DNA from: Erythrobacter sp. SCN 62-14
Lineage (GTDB): Bacteria > Pseudomonadota > Alphaproteobacteria > Sphingomonadales > Sphingomonadaceae
DNA: 38,683 bases
Assembly (NCBI GenBank): GCA_001724215.1
Contig: MEDW01000012.1
Coordinates: 1-38,683, forward strand
Reading direction: 5' to 3'
The translations under genes and the position numbers were made by a program. Below, in pieces: positions 22,997 to 31,777 of this stretch (position 1 is the stretch's first letter; each line of letters begins with the position of its first letter). The notes under the pieces were generated by a model, which saw nothing but the letters and a program-made list of their open reading frames with translations, was not told the DNA's origin and made no database searches.

Positions 22997-23898
22997 TCCC
23001 AGCGCGCGTTTTCCTCGGCCATGGTGAGCATTGAGGCGGCGTGGCGCGCAGCCACTGCGCGGGCATCATCGCCATAGCCGCCGCCCAGCGCCGAAGCGAT
23101 GGGTAAGCCCTTACCCCGCGCTGCAGCGACAACAAAACGATCGCGCAGGCCCAGCCCTTCATCGCTGAGCGCAAGGCGACCCAGCTTGTCATCGCGGTGG
23201 GGATCAACGCCTGCCTGATAGAGCACGAAATCGGGCGCAAAGTCCGCCATAACCTCAGGCAGGTGACGGGTGAGCGCTTCCATATAGCCATCATCATCCA
23301 TCCCATCGGGCAGGGGAACATCGCGGCTGGAGCGCGCTTTTCTGACCGGAAAGTTCTTCTCGGCGTGAAGCGACAGCGTGAAGATATCCTCTCGCCCTGC
23401 TGTCAGGCTGGCGGTGCCGTCGCCTTGATGCACATCCAGATCGACGATCAGCACGCGCTGCGCATGGCGCTCGGCGATCAGGCGGTTGGCGGTGACGGCG
23501 AGATCGTTGAACACGCAATAGCCTGCGCCCGTATCATGCAGGGCATGGTGACTGCCCGCCGCCGAATTGGCAGCATAGCCGTGCGCGCGTGCCAGCTGCG
23601 CAGCACACCATGTGCCGCCGTTGGTGTGCTGGACGCGCGAGACGATGGCAGGGGTCACCGGAAAGCCGATGCGCCGCTCCTTGTCGCGCGGCACAGCCAC
23701 CCTGAACACCTCGTCGACATAGTTGGGGCAATGCACCGCTTCCAGCCATTCTCGCGGCATCGGCGTGGGCGCGTGTTCGGTCAGCGGATGTGCGGCCTTG
23801 CGCAATTCCTCCATCACCAGCCAGTATTTGTCGAATTTGAAAGTGCCGCGTGTCGGCCGCGGGGCCATATAGTCAGCATGGTGGACGACGTGGAGCAT
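22987..23898 (-). CDS. Histone deacetylase-family (class II-like) amidohydrolase
   Basis: This is a zinc-dependent hydrolase of the arginase/deacetylase fold. In bacteria such proteins act on acetylated lysines, polyamines or acetoin-like substrates. The 303-residue protein has [18 protein letters not shown] (His117-His118), [13 protein letters not shown] with zinc ligands Asp155 and His157, and [16 protein letters not shown] with Asp232. I chose the ATG at 23898, seven bases after the mntP stop. An upstream TTG would overlap mntP by 32 bases. It is the last gene of the run ispG-mntP-deacetylase and overlaps the convergent exported protein gene by 10 bp. Confidence 0.92.
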   Translation of the reverse strand: MLHVVHHADYMAPRPTRGTFKFDKYWLVMEELRKAAHPLTEHAPTPMPREWLEAVHCPNYVDEVFRVAVPRDKERRIGFPVTPAIVSRVQHTNGGTWCAAQLARAHGYAANSAAGSHHALHDTGAGYCVFNDLAVTANRLIAERHAQRVLIVDLDVHQGDGTASLTAGREDIFTLSLHAEKNFPVRKARSSRDVPLPDGMDDDGYMEALTRHLPEVMADFAPDFVLYQAGVDPHRDDKLGRLALSDEGLGLRDRFVVAAARGKGLPIASALGGGYGDDARAVAARHAASMLTMAEENARWDQK

Positions 23899-23905
23899 CG
23901 CGCGC

Positions 23906-24457
23906 TCAACCCGCAAGCCAGCCCATATGTTCCGCAAGGATCTTGCATCCCAGCGCGATCAGAATGACCCCGCCTGCGCGTTCGGCCCATCGCCCCAGCG
24001 CATCTCCTGCCATTCGGCCCAGCCACACGCCTGCAAGGCTTAATGTGAATGTGATGCCCCCGATCAGGCTCACCGCGATCAAGGGCGCGATATTGAGCGT
24101 TGGCAAGGTGATTCCGGCAGCCAGCGCATCAACGCTTGTGGCAAGCCCCGCAAGCAGCAGCGCGCTGCCCGTCAGTGCCTGCCGAGGGTCAACCTCGCCA
24201 TCATGGCCTTGCAACATTCGTAGCCCCAGGAACGTCAGCAGCCCGAAAGCGATCCAGTGACCGGCCGCTTCGAGATAGGCTAGGCCGACCGCGCCGATCC
24301 CCCATCCGATCCAGGGCATGACCGCCTGAAACAGCCCGAAAGTCGCGGCAATCGCCAGTGCGCCCATCCAGCGCGGGCGAAACCGCGTGCCTTGGGTCAG
24401 CGCCACGGCGAAGGCGTCCATCGCGAGGGCAAATCCCAGAAAAATGCCCTCAAGCAC
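23906..24457 (-). CDS. mntP: Manganese efflux pump MntP
   Basis: MntP exports Mn2+ from the cytoplasm. The 183-residue protein has six predicted helices in two inverted halves, each with the metal-site motif: [14 protein letters not shown] in helix 1 and [14 protein letters not shown] in the second half. The start is GTG at 24457, which gives the canonical N-terminus [15 protein letters not shown]. The gene begins 34 bp after the ispG stop. That short gap has no room for the manganese riboswitch that often precedes mntP, but it contains three tandem CTAAAC-type words. Confidence 0.93.
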   Translation of the reverse strand: MLEGIFLGFALAMDAFAVALTQGTRFRPRWMGALAIAATFGLFQAVMPWIGWGIGAVGLAYLEAAGHWIAFGLLTFLGLRMLQGHDGEVDPRQALTGSALLLAGLATSVDALAAGITLPTLNIAPLIAVSLIGGITFTLSLAGVWLGRMAGDALGRWAERAGGVILIALGCKILAEHMGWLAG

Positions 24458-24460
24458 GCC

Positions 24461-24488
24461 CTAAACTCGCTAAACCGCTCTAAACCGT
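24461..24488. repeat. Three tandem CTAAAC words before mntP
   Basis: CTAAACTCG, CTAAACCGCT and CTAAACCGT follow each other at 9-10 bp spacing (24461-24488). They fill the 34-bp gap between ispG and mntP. On the mRNA they read GTTTAG three times just before the GTG start. They could be a regulator site or chance. Confidence 0.45.
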
Positions 24489-24491
24489 CTC

Positions 24492-25649
24492 TTACTCCGC
24501 TGCCTCAACCGCCTTTTGCGGGGCGGCGTGGGGATCAAAGGCAGTCTGCTCGCCGCGCTCGATCTCGGCGGCCTTTTCTTCGACTAGGCGCACGATGTGA
24601 TCGAGCATGTCTTCGTTCTCGATGGTGTGATCGGTCACACCGCGCAGGTACACCATGTGCTTGCCCGCGCCGCCGCCGGTGAGGCCGATGTCGGTTTCGC
24701 GCGCTTCGCCGGGGCCGTTCACCACGCAGCCGAGGATGGAAAGGCTCATCGGGGTCTTGATGTGTTCAAGCCGGGCTTCCAGCGCCTCGACAGTGCGGAT
24801 CACGTCAAAGCCCTGACGCGAGCATGAGGGGCACGAGACAATCCTCACCCCGCGGGTGCGCAGGCCCAGCGCTTTGAGCATTTCAAAGCCGACCTTGATC
24901 TCCTGCTCCGGCTCTGCCGAAAGCGAGACGCGGATGGTGTCGCCAATCCCTGCCCACAGGAGCGAGCCAATGCCGATGCTCGATTTCACTGTCCCGCCGA
25001 TCAAGCCGCCTGCCTCGGTGATGCCGAGGTGCAGCGGGCAATCCACGGTTTCGGCAAGGCCATGATAGGCGGCCACCGCAAGGAACACGTCGCTGGCTTT
25101 CACCGCCACCTTGAATTCGTGAAAATCGTGATCCTGCAAGAGCTTGATGTGATCAAGCGCGCTTTCAATCAGCGCTTCGGGGCAGGGCTCGCCATATTTT
25201 TCGAGCAGGTCTTTTTCCAGGCTGCCGGCGTTCACCCCAATGCGGATCGCACAGCCATTGGCCTTGGCCGCGCGCACCACCTCAGCCACGCGGTCAGCCG
25301 AGCCGATATTGCCCGGATTGATGCGCAGGCACGCCGCGCCTGCATCGGCGGCTTCGAGTGCGCGTTTGTAGTGAAAGTGGATATCGGCCACCACCGGAAT
25401 GCGGGCAGCGCGCGTGATCTGTTTGAAATTGGCGGTGGATTCCTCGGTCGGGCAAGACACGCGGATGATGTCCGCGCCTACTTCCTCGCAGCGGCGGATC
25501 TGATCGATGGTCGCCTTCACGTCCTCGGTCGGGGTGTTTGTCATCGTCTGGACGGTGATCGGGGCATCGCCGCCAACAGGGACATTGCCGACCATGATCT
25601 GACGACATTTGCGCCGTTCGATGGTGCGCCAGGGCCGGATTGCAGACAT
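24492..25649 (-). CDS. ispG: 4-hydroxy-3-methylbut-2-enyl-diphosphate synthase
   Basis: IspG is a 4Fe-4S enzyme of the MEP isoprenoid pathway, converting MEcPP to HMBPP. The 385-residue protein starts with [29 protein letters not shown] and continues with a TIM barrel ([26 protein letters not shown]). It ends in the cluster-binding domain with SCPSCSRQG (about 271-275) and [10 protein letters not shown] (about 309). Length is normal for the proteobacterial form without the plant-type insertion. It lies upstream of mntP on the same strand and 55 bp downstream of a GNAT gene. Confidence 0.97.
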   Translation of the reverse strand: MSAIRPWRTIERRKCRQIMVGNVPVGGDAPITVQTMTNTPTEDVKATIDQIRRCEEVGADIIRVSCPTEESTANFKQITRAARIPVVADIHFHYKRALEAADAGAACLRINPGNIGSADRVAEVVRAAKANGCAIRIGVNAGSLEKDLLEKYGEPCPEALIESALDHIKLLQDHDFHEFKVAVKASDVFLAVAAYHGLAETVDCPLHLGITEAGGLIGGTVKSSIGIGSLLWAGIGDTIRVSLSAEPEQEIKVGFEMLKALGLRTRGVRIVSCPSCSRQGFDVIRTVEALEARLEHIKTPMSLSILGCVVNGPGEARETDIGLTGGGAGKHMVYLRGVTDHTIENEDMLDHIVRLVEEKAAEIERGEQTAFDPHAAPQKAVEAAE

Positions 25650-25704
25650 GGGATTTCCTGAATTGCGTTGCGGGGGTTACGCCCTGTGAAATAGGCGAGG
25701 TTGG

Positions 25705-26238
25705 CTACAATCTCAATTCATAAAGAAACTCATCATCGCGGTGGTTGCCGACCCAAAAATCAATATCGGCAATATGCGCAAAGCCATAGCGTTGGTAAAA
25801 CCGCTGCGCGCCGTAGTTTTCGCTCCACACCGATAGCTGCACCGCATCAGCCCCCAGCCTGCGCGCCTGATCGAGCGCCCAGTCCATCAGGGCAGCGCCA
25901 ATCCCTGCGCCGGTGCGCTGCGGTGCGCAATAGAGCTGGGCAAGGGTAAGCGGGCGCTGCGCATCCGAATGCCCGGGATAGCCGCCGGGATATTTCAGCT
26001 TTACAAAGCCGCTAAGCGCTCCGCTTGCCGGGTCCACGGCGAGTTGGTGGAATATCGCAGGATCAGCAATCTCCTGCGCGACCGCGGCAGGCGAATGAAC
26101 CTGCCCCAGAAAGGCGTTAAGGTCTGCCGGATCATAAAGATGCGCAAAGGCCGCGCAAAAGGCCGTGCTGCCGAACTCGCCGAGCGATGCGGCATCTTGC
26201 GCTGTTGCATCGCGCAAAAGGACTGGGACTGTGCTCAT
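25705..26238 (-). CDS. GNAT-family N-acetyltransferase
   Basis: The 177-residue protein has the GNAT layout: VLLRDATAQDAASLGEFGSTAF at the N-terminus, then LAQLYCAPQRTGAGIGAALMDWALDQARRLGADAVQLSVWSENYGAQRFYQRYGF. The QRTGAGIG loop is the acetyl-CoA pyrophosphate-binding motif A, and the W-x-x-N-x-x-A-x-x-F-Y region is motif B. The acceptor substrate cannot be predicted. It is divergent from the isoaspartyl peptidase gene across 47 bp and lies just upstream of ispG. Confidence 0.9.
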   Translation of the reverse strand: MSTVPVLLRDATAQDAASLGEFGSTAFCAAFAHLYDPADLNAFLGQVHSPAAVAQEIADPAIFHQLAVDPASGALSGFVKLKYPGGYPGHSDAQRPLTLAQLYCAPQRTGAGIGAALMDWALDQARRLGADAVQLSVWSENYGAQRFYQRYGFAHIADIDFWVGNHRDDEFLYELRL

Positions 26239-26285
26239 GTTCGCCCTCTAGCGCGGCTGTTGCCCTTAAGGTAGTCGTTGCCGCC

Positions 26286-27320
26286 ATGAACAACGCTGTC
26301 CTTGGCCTTGTCGCCGCCCTCACTCTTTGCCCCCTTGTCGCCTTGGCGAAGGAGCCTCAGGCGCAGCCCGAGCCGCGCTGGTCGCTGGCGATCCATGGCG
26401 GGGCGGGCACGCTTGATCCGGCGCAGATGACACCCGAACGCCGAGCGGAGTATGAGGCTGCCTTGCAGGCAGCGCTCGATGCCGGGCGCGCGGTGCTGGC
26501 CGCAGGTGGCAGCGCGATGGAGGCGGTGCAGGCGGCGATCCTGCCGATGGAGGACTCCCCGCTGTTCAACGCCGGGCGCGGCGCGGTGTTTACATGGGAC
26601 GAGACCAACGAACTCGACGCCTCGATCATGGACGGGCGCGATCGCAGCGCGGGCGCGGTCGCGGGCGTGAAGACAGTCAAGAACCCGATCCTGCTGGCTG
26701 ATAGGGTGCGCACGGATAGCGAACACGTCTTCATGATTGGCTCAGGCGCGGAAAGTTTTGCCGTGTCCAAGGGTTTCGAAGTCACCCCGCCTGAATATTT
26801 CGCCTCCGAAGCGCGGCTTAAATCATTGGAACGCATGAAGGCGGACAAGCTTTCGGCCATTGATGTCGACACCAAATTCGGCACGGTCGGTGCAGTTGCG
26901 ATGGACACCCAAGGCAATCTGGCAGCGGGCACCTCAACCGGCGGCATGACGGGCAAGCGCTGGGGCCGGGTGGGTGATGCGCCGATGATTGGGGCTGGAA
27001 CCTATGCCGATAACCGCGCCTGCGCTGTTTCGGCGACGGGGTGGGGTGAATATTTCATCCGCGTCGGCGTGGCGCACGAGATTTGCGCGCGGCTGAGAAT
27101 GGCAGGCGAACCGGGTGCCCAGGCAATTGCCGACAGCGTGATGGCCGATGTCGAGGCGCTCGGCGGGGATGGCGGGGTGATCCTTATCACGCCGGCGGGC
27201 GAGGCGCTTTACAGCTTCAACACCACTGGAATGTATCGCGGGCGCGCCACCAGCGAGGGCGTGAACGAGGTTGCCATCTTCGGCGGAGAGGAGCGCGCGT
27301 CGGCCACGCCCGATCACTGA
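26286..27320 (+). CDS. Exported isoaspartyl peptidase/L-asparaginase (Ntn-hydrolase type)
   Basis: This plant-type asparaginase family enzyme hydrolyses isoaspartyl dipeptides and asparagine and is made as a self-cleaving precursor. The 344-residue protein has a signal peptide (AVLGLVAALTLCPLVALAKE). The alpha part has WSLAIHGGAGTLDP and FNAGRGAVFTWDETNELDASIMDG, and the cleavage site GTVGAVAMD has Thr200 as nucleophile. The beta part follows with GTSTGGMTGKRWGRVGDAPMIGAGTYAD. The start at 26286 opens the signal peptide. An upstream reading overlaps the GNAT gene. Periplasmic location suggests use of external or cell-wall-derived peptides. Confidence 0.94.
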   Translation: MNNAVLGLVAALTLCPLVALAKEPQAQPEPRWSLAIHGGAGTLDPAQMTPERRAEYEAALQAALDAGRAVLAAGGSAMEAVQAAILPMEDSPLFNAGRGAVFTWDETNELDASIMDGRDRSAGAVAGVKTVKNPILLADRVRTDSEHVFMIGSGAESFAVSKGFEVTPPEYFASEARLKSLERMKADKLSAIDVDTKFGTVGAVAMDTQGNLAAGTSTGGMTGKRWGRVGDAPMIGAGTYADNRACAVSATGWGEYFIRVGVAHEICARLRMAGEPGAQAIADSVMADVEALGGDGGVILITPAGEALYSFNTTGMYRGRATSEGVNEVAIFGGEERASATPDH

Positions 27321-27329
27321 CATTGGGAG

Positions 27330-27428
27330 CAAACCGCCCGCCCTGCCTCCCCACCCGGCCACCATACTGTAATGGTAATCTTGGTGGCCGGGTTGGGCCA
27401 AAGGCAAGGAGGCGGGGTGGGCGGTCTG
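27330..27428. repeat. Dispersed inverted-repeat element, copy B
   Basis: The outer ends 27330-27347 and 27411-27428 are complementary at 15 of 18 positions. The inner arms ACCCGGCCACCA (27353-27364) and TGGTGGCCGGGT (27382-27393) are a perfect 12-bp stem around 17 bases. The end word GGCGGGGTGGGCGGTCTG and the interior GGCCGGGTTGGGCCA match copy A (21525-21610). It fills the convergent gap between the isoaspartyl peptidase and beta-lactamase genes and could fold into a long hairpin on either strand. Confidence 0.75.
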
Positions 27429-27441
27429 AAACGAACCCGCC

Positions 27442-28392
27442 CTAAACTTGCCGGAACATATTGGGGATGGGGATACGCCGGTCGCGTTCGACGAATTCGC
27501 GGATCACCCGGCCCACTCGCATCAGCACGCGTTCGGCACTGGCCGACACTTCCTCGCCTGCGCTGCGTGCGCGGTAATAGGCGGCAAAGGTGATGGCCGG
27601 GCGTCCCTTGCCGGGCTCGACAAAGCCGATGTCGATGAAATTGCTGGTGTTGCCGACAAGCCCGCTGGTGCCGGTCTTGTCGCCTGCCACCCAGTCTTTC
27701 GGCAATCCGGCGCGCACCCGCCTTGCGCCTGTTTGCGTCTCGATCATCCATTGCCGCAATTGCGCGCGTTCCGCCTCGGGCAGAGCGTCGCCATAGAGGA
27801 TGCGCGCCACAGTGCGCGCCATCGCAGCAGGCGTGGTGGTGTCGCGAAACTCGCCTTCGGGCACGTTGTTCATGTCCGGCTCAAAGCGATCTATCCGGCT
27901 CACCTCATCGCCAAGACTGCGCCAGAAGCCTGTCAGCGCCGCCGGGCCGCCCAGCGCGCGCAGCAGGATATTGGCTGCAGGATTGTCTGATGTGACCTGC
28001 GTTGCTTCGGCCAGTTCGCGCAAGGTCGCGCCGCTTGCGATCCGTTCGCGGGTGAAGGGCGCGTGTTCCACCATATCGCGCTCGCTCCACATCACCTTTT
28101 TGTCGGCGTCAATCGCCCCTGCGGCGTGTTTGGCCAGCAGCATGGCAGCGAGCGAGAATTTGAACGAAGACGCATGGCCAAAGCGGCGATCCTGATTGAT
28201 CCCCACCGCCATGCCGGTTTCGGGCTCGAAAATTTCCGCGCCCAGCGTGCCCCCAAGGCTGTCCATCTCGGCCGCCTCGATCAGCCGCAATTGCGCCGCG
28301 AGCCGGCCAATCGGGCTTTGATCAGGCGGAATGCAGCCGCCTGCCGCCAATGCCAGAGTGCCGCCAATTAGTGTGCGCCGGGTGATGATCAT
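27442..28392 (-). CDS. Class A beta-lactamase, lipoprotein type
   Basis: This is a serine beta-lactamase of 316 residues with the complete class A set: SxxK at Ser75-Lys78 (SSFK), SDN at 135-137, the omega-loop Glu171 in EPDMN, and KTG at 239-241. The N-terminus has twin arginines (TRRTL) and a lipobox ending at Cys20 (LAAGGC), so it is probably anchored to a membrane facing the periplasm. The ATG overlaps the stop of the RDD gene by four bases, making it the last gene of the MoxR/DUF58 operon. Class A enzymes range from true resistance enzymes to housekeeping ones. Its spectrum cannot be read from sequence alone. Confidence 0.93.
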   Translation of the reverse strand: MIITRRTLIGGTLALAAGGCIPPDQSPIGRLAAQLRLIEAAEMDSLGGTLGAEIFEPETGMAVGINQDRRFGHASSFKFSLAAMLLAKHAAGAIDADKKVMWSERDMVEHAPFTRERIASGATLRELAEATQVTSDNPAANILLRALGGPAALTGFWRSLGDEVSRIDRFEPDMNNVPEGEFRDTTTPAAMARTVARILYGDALPEAERAQLRQWMIETQTGARRVRAGLPKDWVAGDKTGTSGLVGNTSNFIDIGFVEPGKGRPAITFAAYYRARSAGEEVSASAERVLMRVGRVIREFVERDRRIPIPNMFRQV

Positions 28393-29333
28393 GAATGCTT
28401 GTCCGCTTTGCGTTTGCCGAATCTCATGTCCTGCTCAAGCTTGGCGCGCAAGGCTGCATAGAAGGCCTCGAGAAAAGCGCGCGCATCACCGGGCACCGCC
28501 GGCCTGCCAATCTTGGTGGCAATGGTGGTGTGGACAGTTGCGAGCGCGGCTGGTTCGTCCTCGCGCAGCAGGCGTTCGAGCACCTGCAATTCGCGTTCCC
28601 CATAGACGCCGAGTTCATCGGGTGTGAAGGCCGGGCGGGCAGCAGGAGCGACCGCTGTCTTTTCCGCGGCGCTGGCCGGGCGGGCCGAAAGCGCCCTGGC
28701 GAGCTGCAAACGGGGAGCTTCGACCACCCATGTGCCCGCGATGATGTCGCCCGCGCGCAAGGCATCGCGGTTGAACAGCGGCAGCAGCAGGAACAGCGCA
28801 AACCACCCCGCCGCCACCCAGATCATCGCACCGCTGTTCTCGCCGGCATAGGCGCTCATCGCGGTGACAAGGATGAACACCAGCGGATAGAACACCTCGA
28901 TATCGCGCAAGAGATTGCGAGCAATCACCACTTCGGGTGTGAGGCGCGCTGCCGCCTGCCCTTGGCCGCGCGCGGCGATGCGGATGCCCAGGATGCGCTT
29001 GCCCAAAGTCGCGCCGCGCGGGCCCAATTCCTGCACCAGAAAATAGCCATACCAGCTAAGGAAGACGACAATGATCAGCAGGATTTGCAGGAATTCGGCC
29101 GCTCCCGAAGGCGCGGCGCTGAAGGCGCTGCCCATGTTGTCAATAAGGCCGCCTGCCACTGCGATCAGGGCGATATGAAAAGCGATCAGCGCAAACAGGA
29201 TAATCATCACATCCAGAATCAGCGCGCCGGCCCGCGCGCTGCGTGAGGCGATGGTGAGCGGCAGGGTGAGCCCTTCGGGAGTTGTGATCTCGCGGCGGCG
29301 TTTGTTGGTGAAGGGCACAGCAGCAGCGGTCAT
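28389..29333 (-). CDS. RDD-family membrane protein
   Basis: The 314-residue protein has an RDD domain: ITTPEGLTLPLTIASRSARAGALILDVMIILFALIAF (first helix with the Arg and Asp landmarks), then VFLSWYGYFLVQELGPRGATLGKRILGIRI (the family's second signature) and two more helices (YPLVFILVTAMSAYA, MIWVAAGWFALFLLLPLF). A soluble C-terminal tail (about 210-314) is Ala-rich. Its function is unknown, and RDD proteins are often found with SpoIIM-like and DUF58/MoxR genes. It overlaps both neighbours by four bases. Confidence 0.88.
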   Translation of the reverse strand: MTAAAVPFTNKRRREITTPEGLTLPLTIASRSARAGALILDVMIILFALIAFHIALIAVAGGLIDNMGSAFSAAPSGAAEFLQILLIIVVFLSWYGYFLVQELGPRGATLGKRILGIRIAARGQGQAAARLTPEVVIARNLLRDIEVFYPLVFILVTAMSAYAGENSGAMIWVAAGWFALFLLLPLFNRDALRAGDIIAGTWVVEAPRLQLARALSARPASAAEKTAVAPAARPAFTPDELGVYGERELQVLERLLREDEPAALATVHTTIATKIGRPAVPGDARAFLEAFYAALRAKLEQDMRFGKRKADKHS

Positions 29334-30415
29334 GCGGCAGGCTCATCGGCGCTTGGCTTGCGCGGGGCATAAAGGAAGAAATAGGCAAGCCAGAAGGTGA
29401 GCATCACGCCCCCGATGGCAAAACGCTCGGGCGTGCCTGCCACCAATTGGCGCGGGAACGCTTCGAGCAGGGCAGCAATGATCATCATGAACACCACTCC
29501 CACCATCACCAGCGCAGATCGTCGTCCGGCAGCAGCAGCCGAGGCCAGCACCGATTGATCGCCCGGAAAGGCCATCGAGCGCCCGATATGCAAGCCGGCC
29601 GCGCCCGACAGCAGGATGCCGAACAATTCGGTGGTGCCATGCACACTGAGCCAGGCGGCAAGCTCCACCACCACGCCTTGCCCGTCAAACAGCCACAACA
29701 AAGCGCCCAGGAGCGCCATATTATGCACCATCAGCATCAAGGACGGGATGCCAAAGGCAAAGCCGAGCGCAAAGGCAAGGATGCACACGCCCGCGTTGTT
29801 GCTGAACAGATAGGCGGCGAAGGTCGATAGCCCGCCGATCTCGTCGGCAGGGGCAAGGGTTGCCAGCAGGTCTTCGGCGCTTGCCCCCGGAACGCGGCCC
29901 TGACCCGATCCGGCCGGCACCAGCCGATAATACCAGTCGGGATCGCTTGCCACCAATAGCCAACCGGCAATCACCCCTGCCACCATCACGCCAAGCGTAA
30001 TGAGGATATCAAGGCTGAGCGCTCGCACCGCCCGGCTCCATCCGCCCAGCAGAAATTCGCGCAGCCAGCGAAAGAAGCCGAGCCGCGGCCCATAGACTTG
30101 AAACCATGCGCGAAGGACGAGCTGTTCGAGATAGGCCAGCGTTGCCGCATCCAGCGAGGTTTCGCGCATGGCAGCCAGGCTTGAGGCCGCGGTGCGATAG
30201 AGCGCCGGCAAGGCCAACAGGTCTTCATCGCTGATGCGACCCAGTTTGCCCTGTTCCATGCGCTTGATGATCGCTTCAAGCCGCAGCCAATCGGCCTCGC
30301 GTTCCAGCCGGAAGCGGTCCGAGCGCAGCGCCGTGTTCACCGGCTCCAGCGGAGCGGCGGAATTGCGCCTCTGGCCAAAGGGGTTGAGGCGGGCTGCTAG
30401 TGCAGTGAAGTTCAT
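29330..30415 (-). CDS. SpoIIM-like (stage II sporulation protein M / DUF95) membrane protein
   Basis: The 361-residue protein has a soluble helical N-terminus (RSDRFRLEREADWLRLEAIIKRMEQ) and five or six transmembrane helices beginning near residue 133 (LDILITLGVMVAGVIAGWLLV). It carries the family word FSNNAGVCILAFALGFAFGIPSLMLM and VHGTTELFGILLSGAAGLHIG. In non-sporulating bacteria this family travels with RDD and MoxR/DUF58 genes, and the name does not imply sporulation. It is coupled to both neighbours by four-base overlaps. Confidence 0.88.
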   Translation of the reverse strand: MNFTALAARLNPFGQRRNSAAPLEPVNTALRSDRFRLEREADWLRLEAIIKRMEQGKLGRISDEDLLALPALYRTAASSLAAMRETSLDAATLAYLEQLVLRAWFQVYGPRLGFFRWLREFLLGGWSRAVRALSLDILITLGVMVAGVIAGWLLVASDPDWYYRLVPAGSGQGRVPGASAEDLLATLAPADEIGGLSTFAAYLFSNNAGVCILAFALGFAFGIPSLMLMVHNMALLGALLWLFDGQGVVVELAAWLSVHGTTELFGILLSGAAGLHIGRSMAFPGDQSVLASAAAAGRRSALVMVGVVFMMIIAALLEAFPRQLVAGTPERFAIGGVMLTFWLAYFFLYAPRKPSADEPAA

Positions 30416-31773
30416 CCGATCGCCTCGGCATTCCTGATTGCCAGATAGCGATCAATCAGCGCAAAGCCGATCTGTTCCCATGGCGCCTCGATCACCTCTG
30501 CGCCCATGCGGCGCAGGCGTTGCAACACAAGGCTGCGTTGCTGGGCAAGGCTGTCGGCGGCAATGCTGCGCGCAAGGGTCGCAAGATCACCGGGCTCGGC
30601 GGCGATGAAATCCTCAAGCTCGCTATCTGCCAGTGTCACAAAAATCACCAGATGACGCGACAGCAGCCGCCCGATGCTCTCGATCATCAGTTCGGCGGCG
30701 GCCGGATCGGAGAAATCGGAAAACAGCACGATCAGCGAACGGCGCTTGAGACGGGTCGTCAGCCGGGCCAGCGCGAGGGTGAAATTGGCCTCCTCACTGT
30801 GGTAGTCGAGGCTGGCGGCGGCGCTTTGCAGACGGGCAAAGCTGCGCGGCTCAGCGACAAAGGGCGTCATCACCAAAGGCGTGCGGGCAAAGCCGAACAG
30901 CGCGCATTTATCGCCGCCTTTGAGCGCGACATAGGCGCAGGTGAGCGCCGCGCTCACTGCGCGATCGAGCCGCGGCTGGCCATCCAAGGCCTCGCACATG
31001 GCCTGTCCGCAATCGAGCGCAAAGATGATCTGGTTGCCCTGTTCCGCCTCGTTCTCGCGGGCATAAAGGCGGATATGGCGCGCGCTTGCTTTCCAGTCGA
31101 TGCGGCGGCGGTCCATGCCCGCTTCATATTCGCTAAGCGCTTCAAACTGCGTGCCTTCGCCGCGCAGCCGCCGCGCGATCAGCCCGCTTTGTGCATGGCG
31201 CAGGAAGGCCTGCAATTCGCGGCTGCGTACGGGGCTAAGATCGGGGAAGATGGCGATGCTGCGATCAATCTGCCGGGTGATTTGCCGCGCGCCCAATCCC
31301 ATCGGCCCCTCCCAGCGCAGCCACAACCGAGTGAGCAAAGCCGTGCCGCGCCGGTTTGGCACCAGCGTGATGTCACCCGATAACTCGCTGTCCTGAAGGC
31401 TGCCGCCAGCGGCCCCGTCCCCGCGCGCAAGGCGCAGGTTCACGCGCCCATCGGCGCTGAGGCGCGGGTCGCATTCCAGCGCGGCCTCGGCGCGCGCGCT
31501 GGCGATGTCTGCCACCACCGCGAGGCGCAGCGGCTGGCCCACTTCGCATTCACGCGCCACTTCGATGCGCCATTGGCGGCACGCTCCTGCCATCACCCCA
31601 TCCACCACGATCAGCGCCAGCAGCACCAGCGCAATCGCAGGGGCAAGCCCCCAGGCGCCGGGAGCCGCCGCCGCGATCACCAGCGCCAGCGGAGCAAGCG
31701 CTGCCACCGCCCAACCAGCGCGCGCGGTGGGCACAATCGCAAGGTTGGCGAGCAGGCTGCGCAATCCAGTCAC
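30412..31773 (-). CDS. DUF58 domain protein (vWA-like)
   Basis: The 453-residue protein has two N-terminal membrane helices (about 15-60), a beta-rich region and the DUF58 signature YEAGMDRRRIDWKASARHIRLYARENE (about 215-240). A vWA-like stretch follows: IIFALDCGQAM and SLIVLFSDFSDP. DUF58 proteins are common partners of MoxR ATPases and probably act as substrate adaptors or targets at the membrane. The start is GTG at 31773, five bases after the moxR stop. It is coupled by overlap to the SpoIIM-like gene. Confidence 0.9.
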   Translation of the reverse strand: MTGLRSLLANLAIVPTARAGWAVAALAPLALVIAAAAPGAWGLAPAIALVLLALIVVDGVMAGACRQWRIEVARECEVGQPLRLAVVADIASARAEAALECDPRLSADGRVNLRLARGDGAAGGSLQDSELSGDITLVPNRRGTALLTRLWLRWEGPMGLGARQITRQIDRSIAIFPDLSPVRSRELQAFLRHAQSGLIARRLRGEGTQFEALSEYEAGMDRRRIDWKASARHIRLYARENEAEQGNQIIFALDCGQAMCEALDGQPRLDRAVSAALTCAYVALKGGDKCALFGFARTPLVMTPFVAEPRSFARLQSAAASLDYHSEEANFTLALARLTTRLKRRSLIVLFSDFSDPAAAELMIESIGRLLSRHLVIFVTLADSELEDFIAAEPGDLATLARSIAADSLAQQRSLVLQRLRRMGAEVIEAPWEQIGFALIDRYLAIRNAEAIG

Positions 31774-31777
31774 AGAC

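Noticed and set aside
29330..30415. Reading the SpoIIM-like gene as evidence of sporulation
   Set aside because: This family is widespread in non-sporulating bacteria next to RDD and MoxR genes. No other sporulation gene is present.
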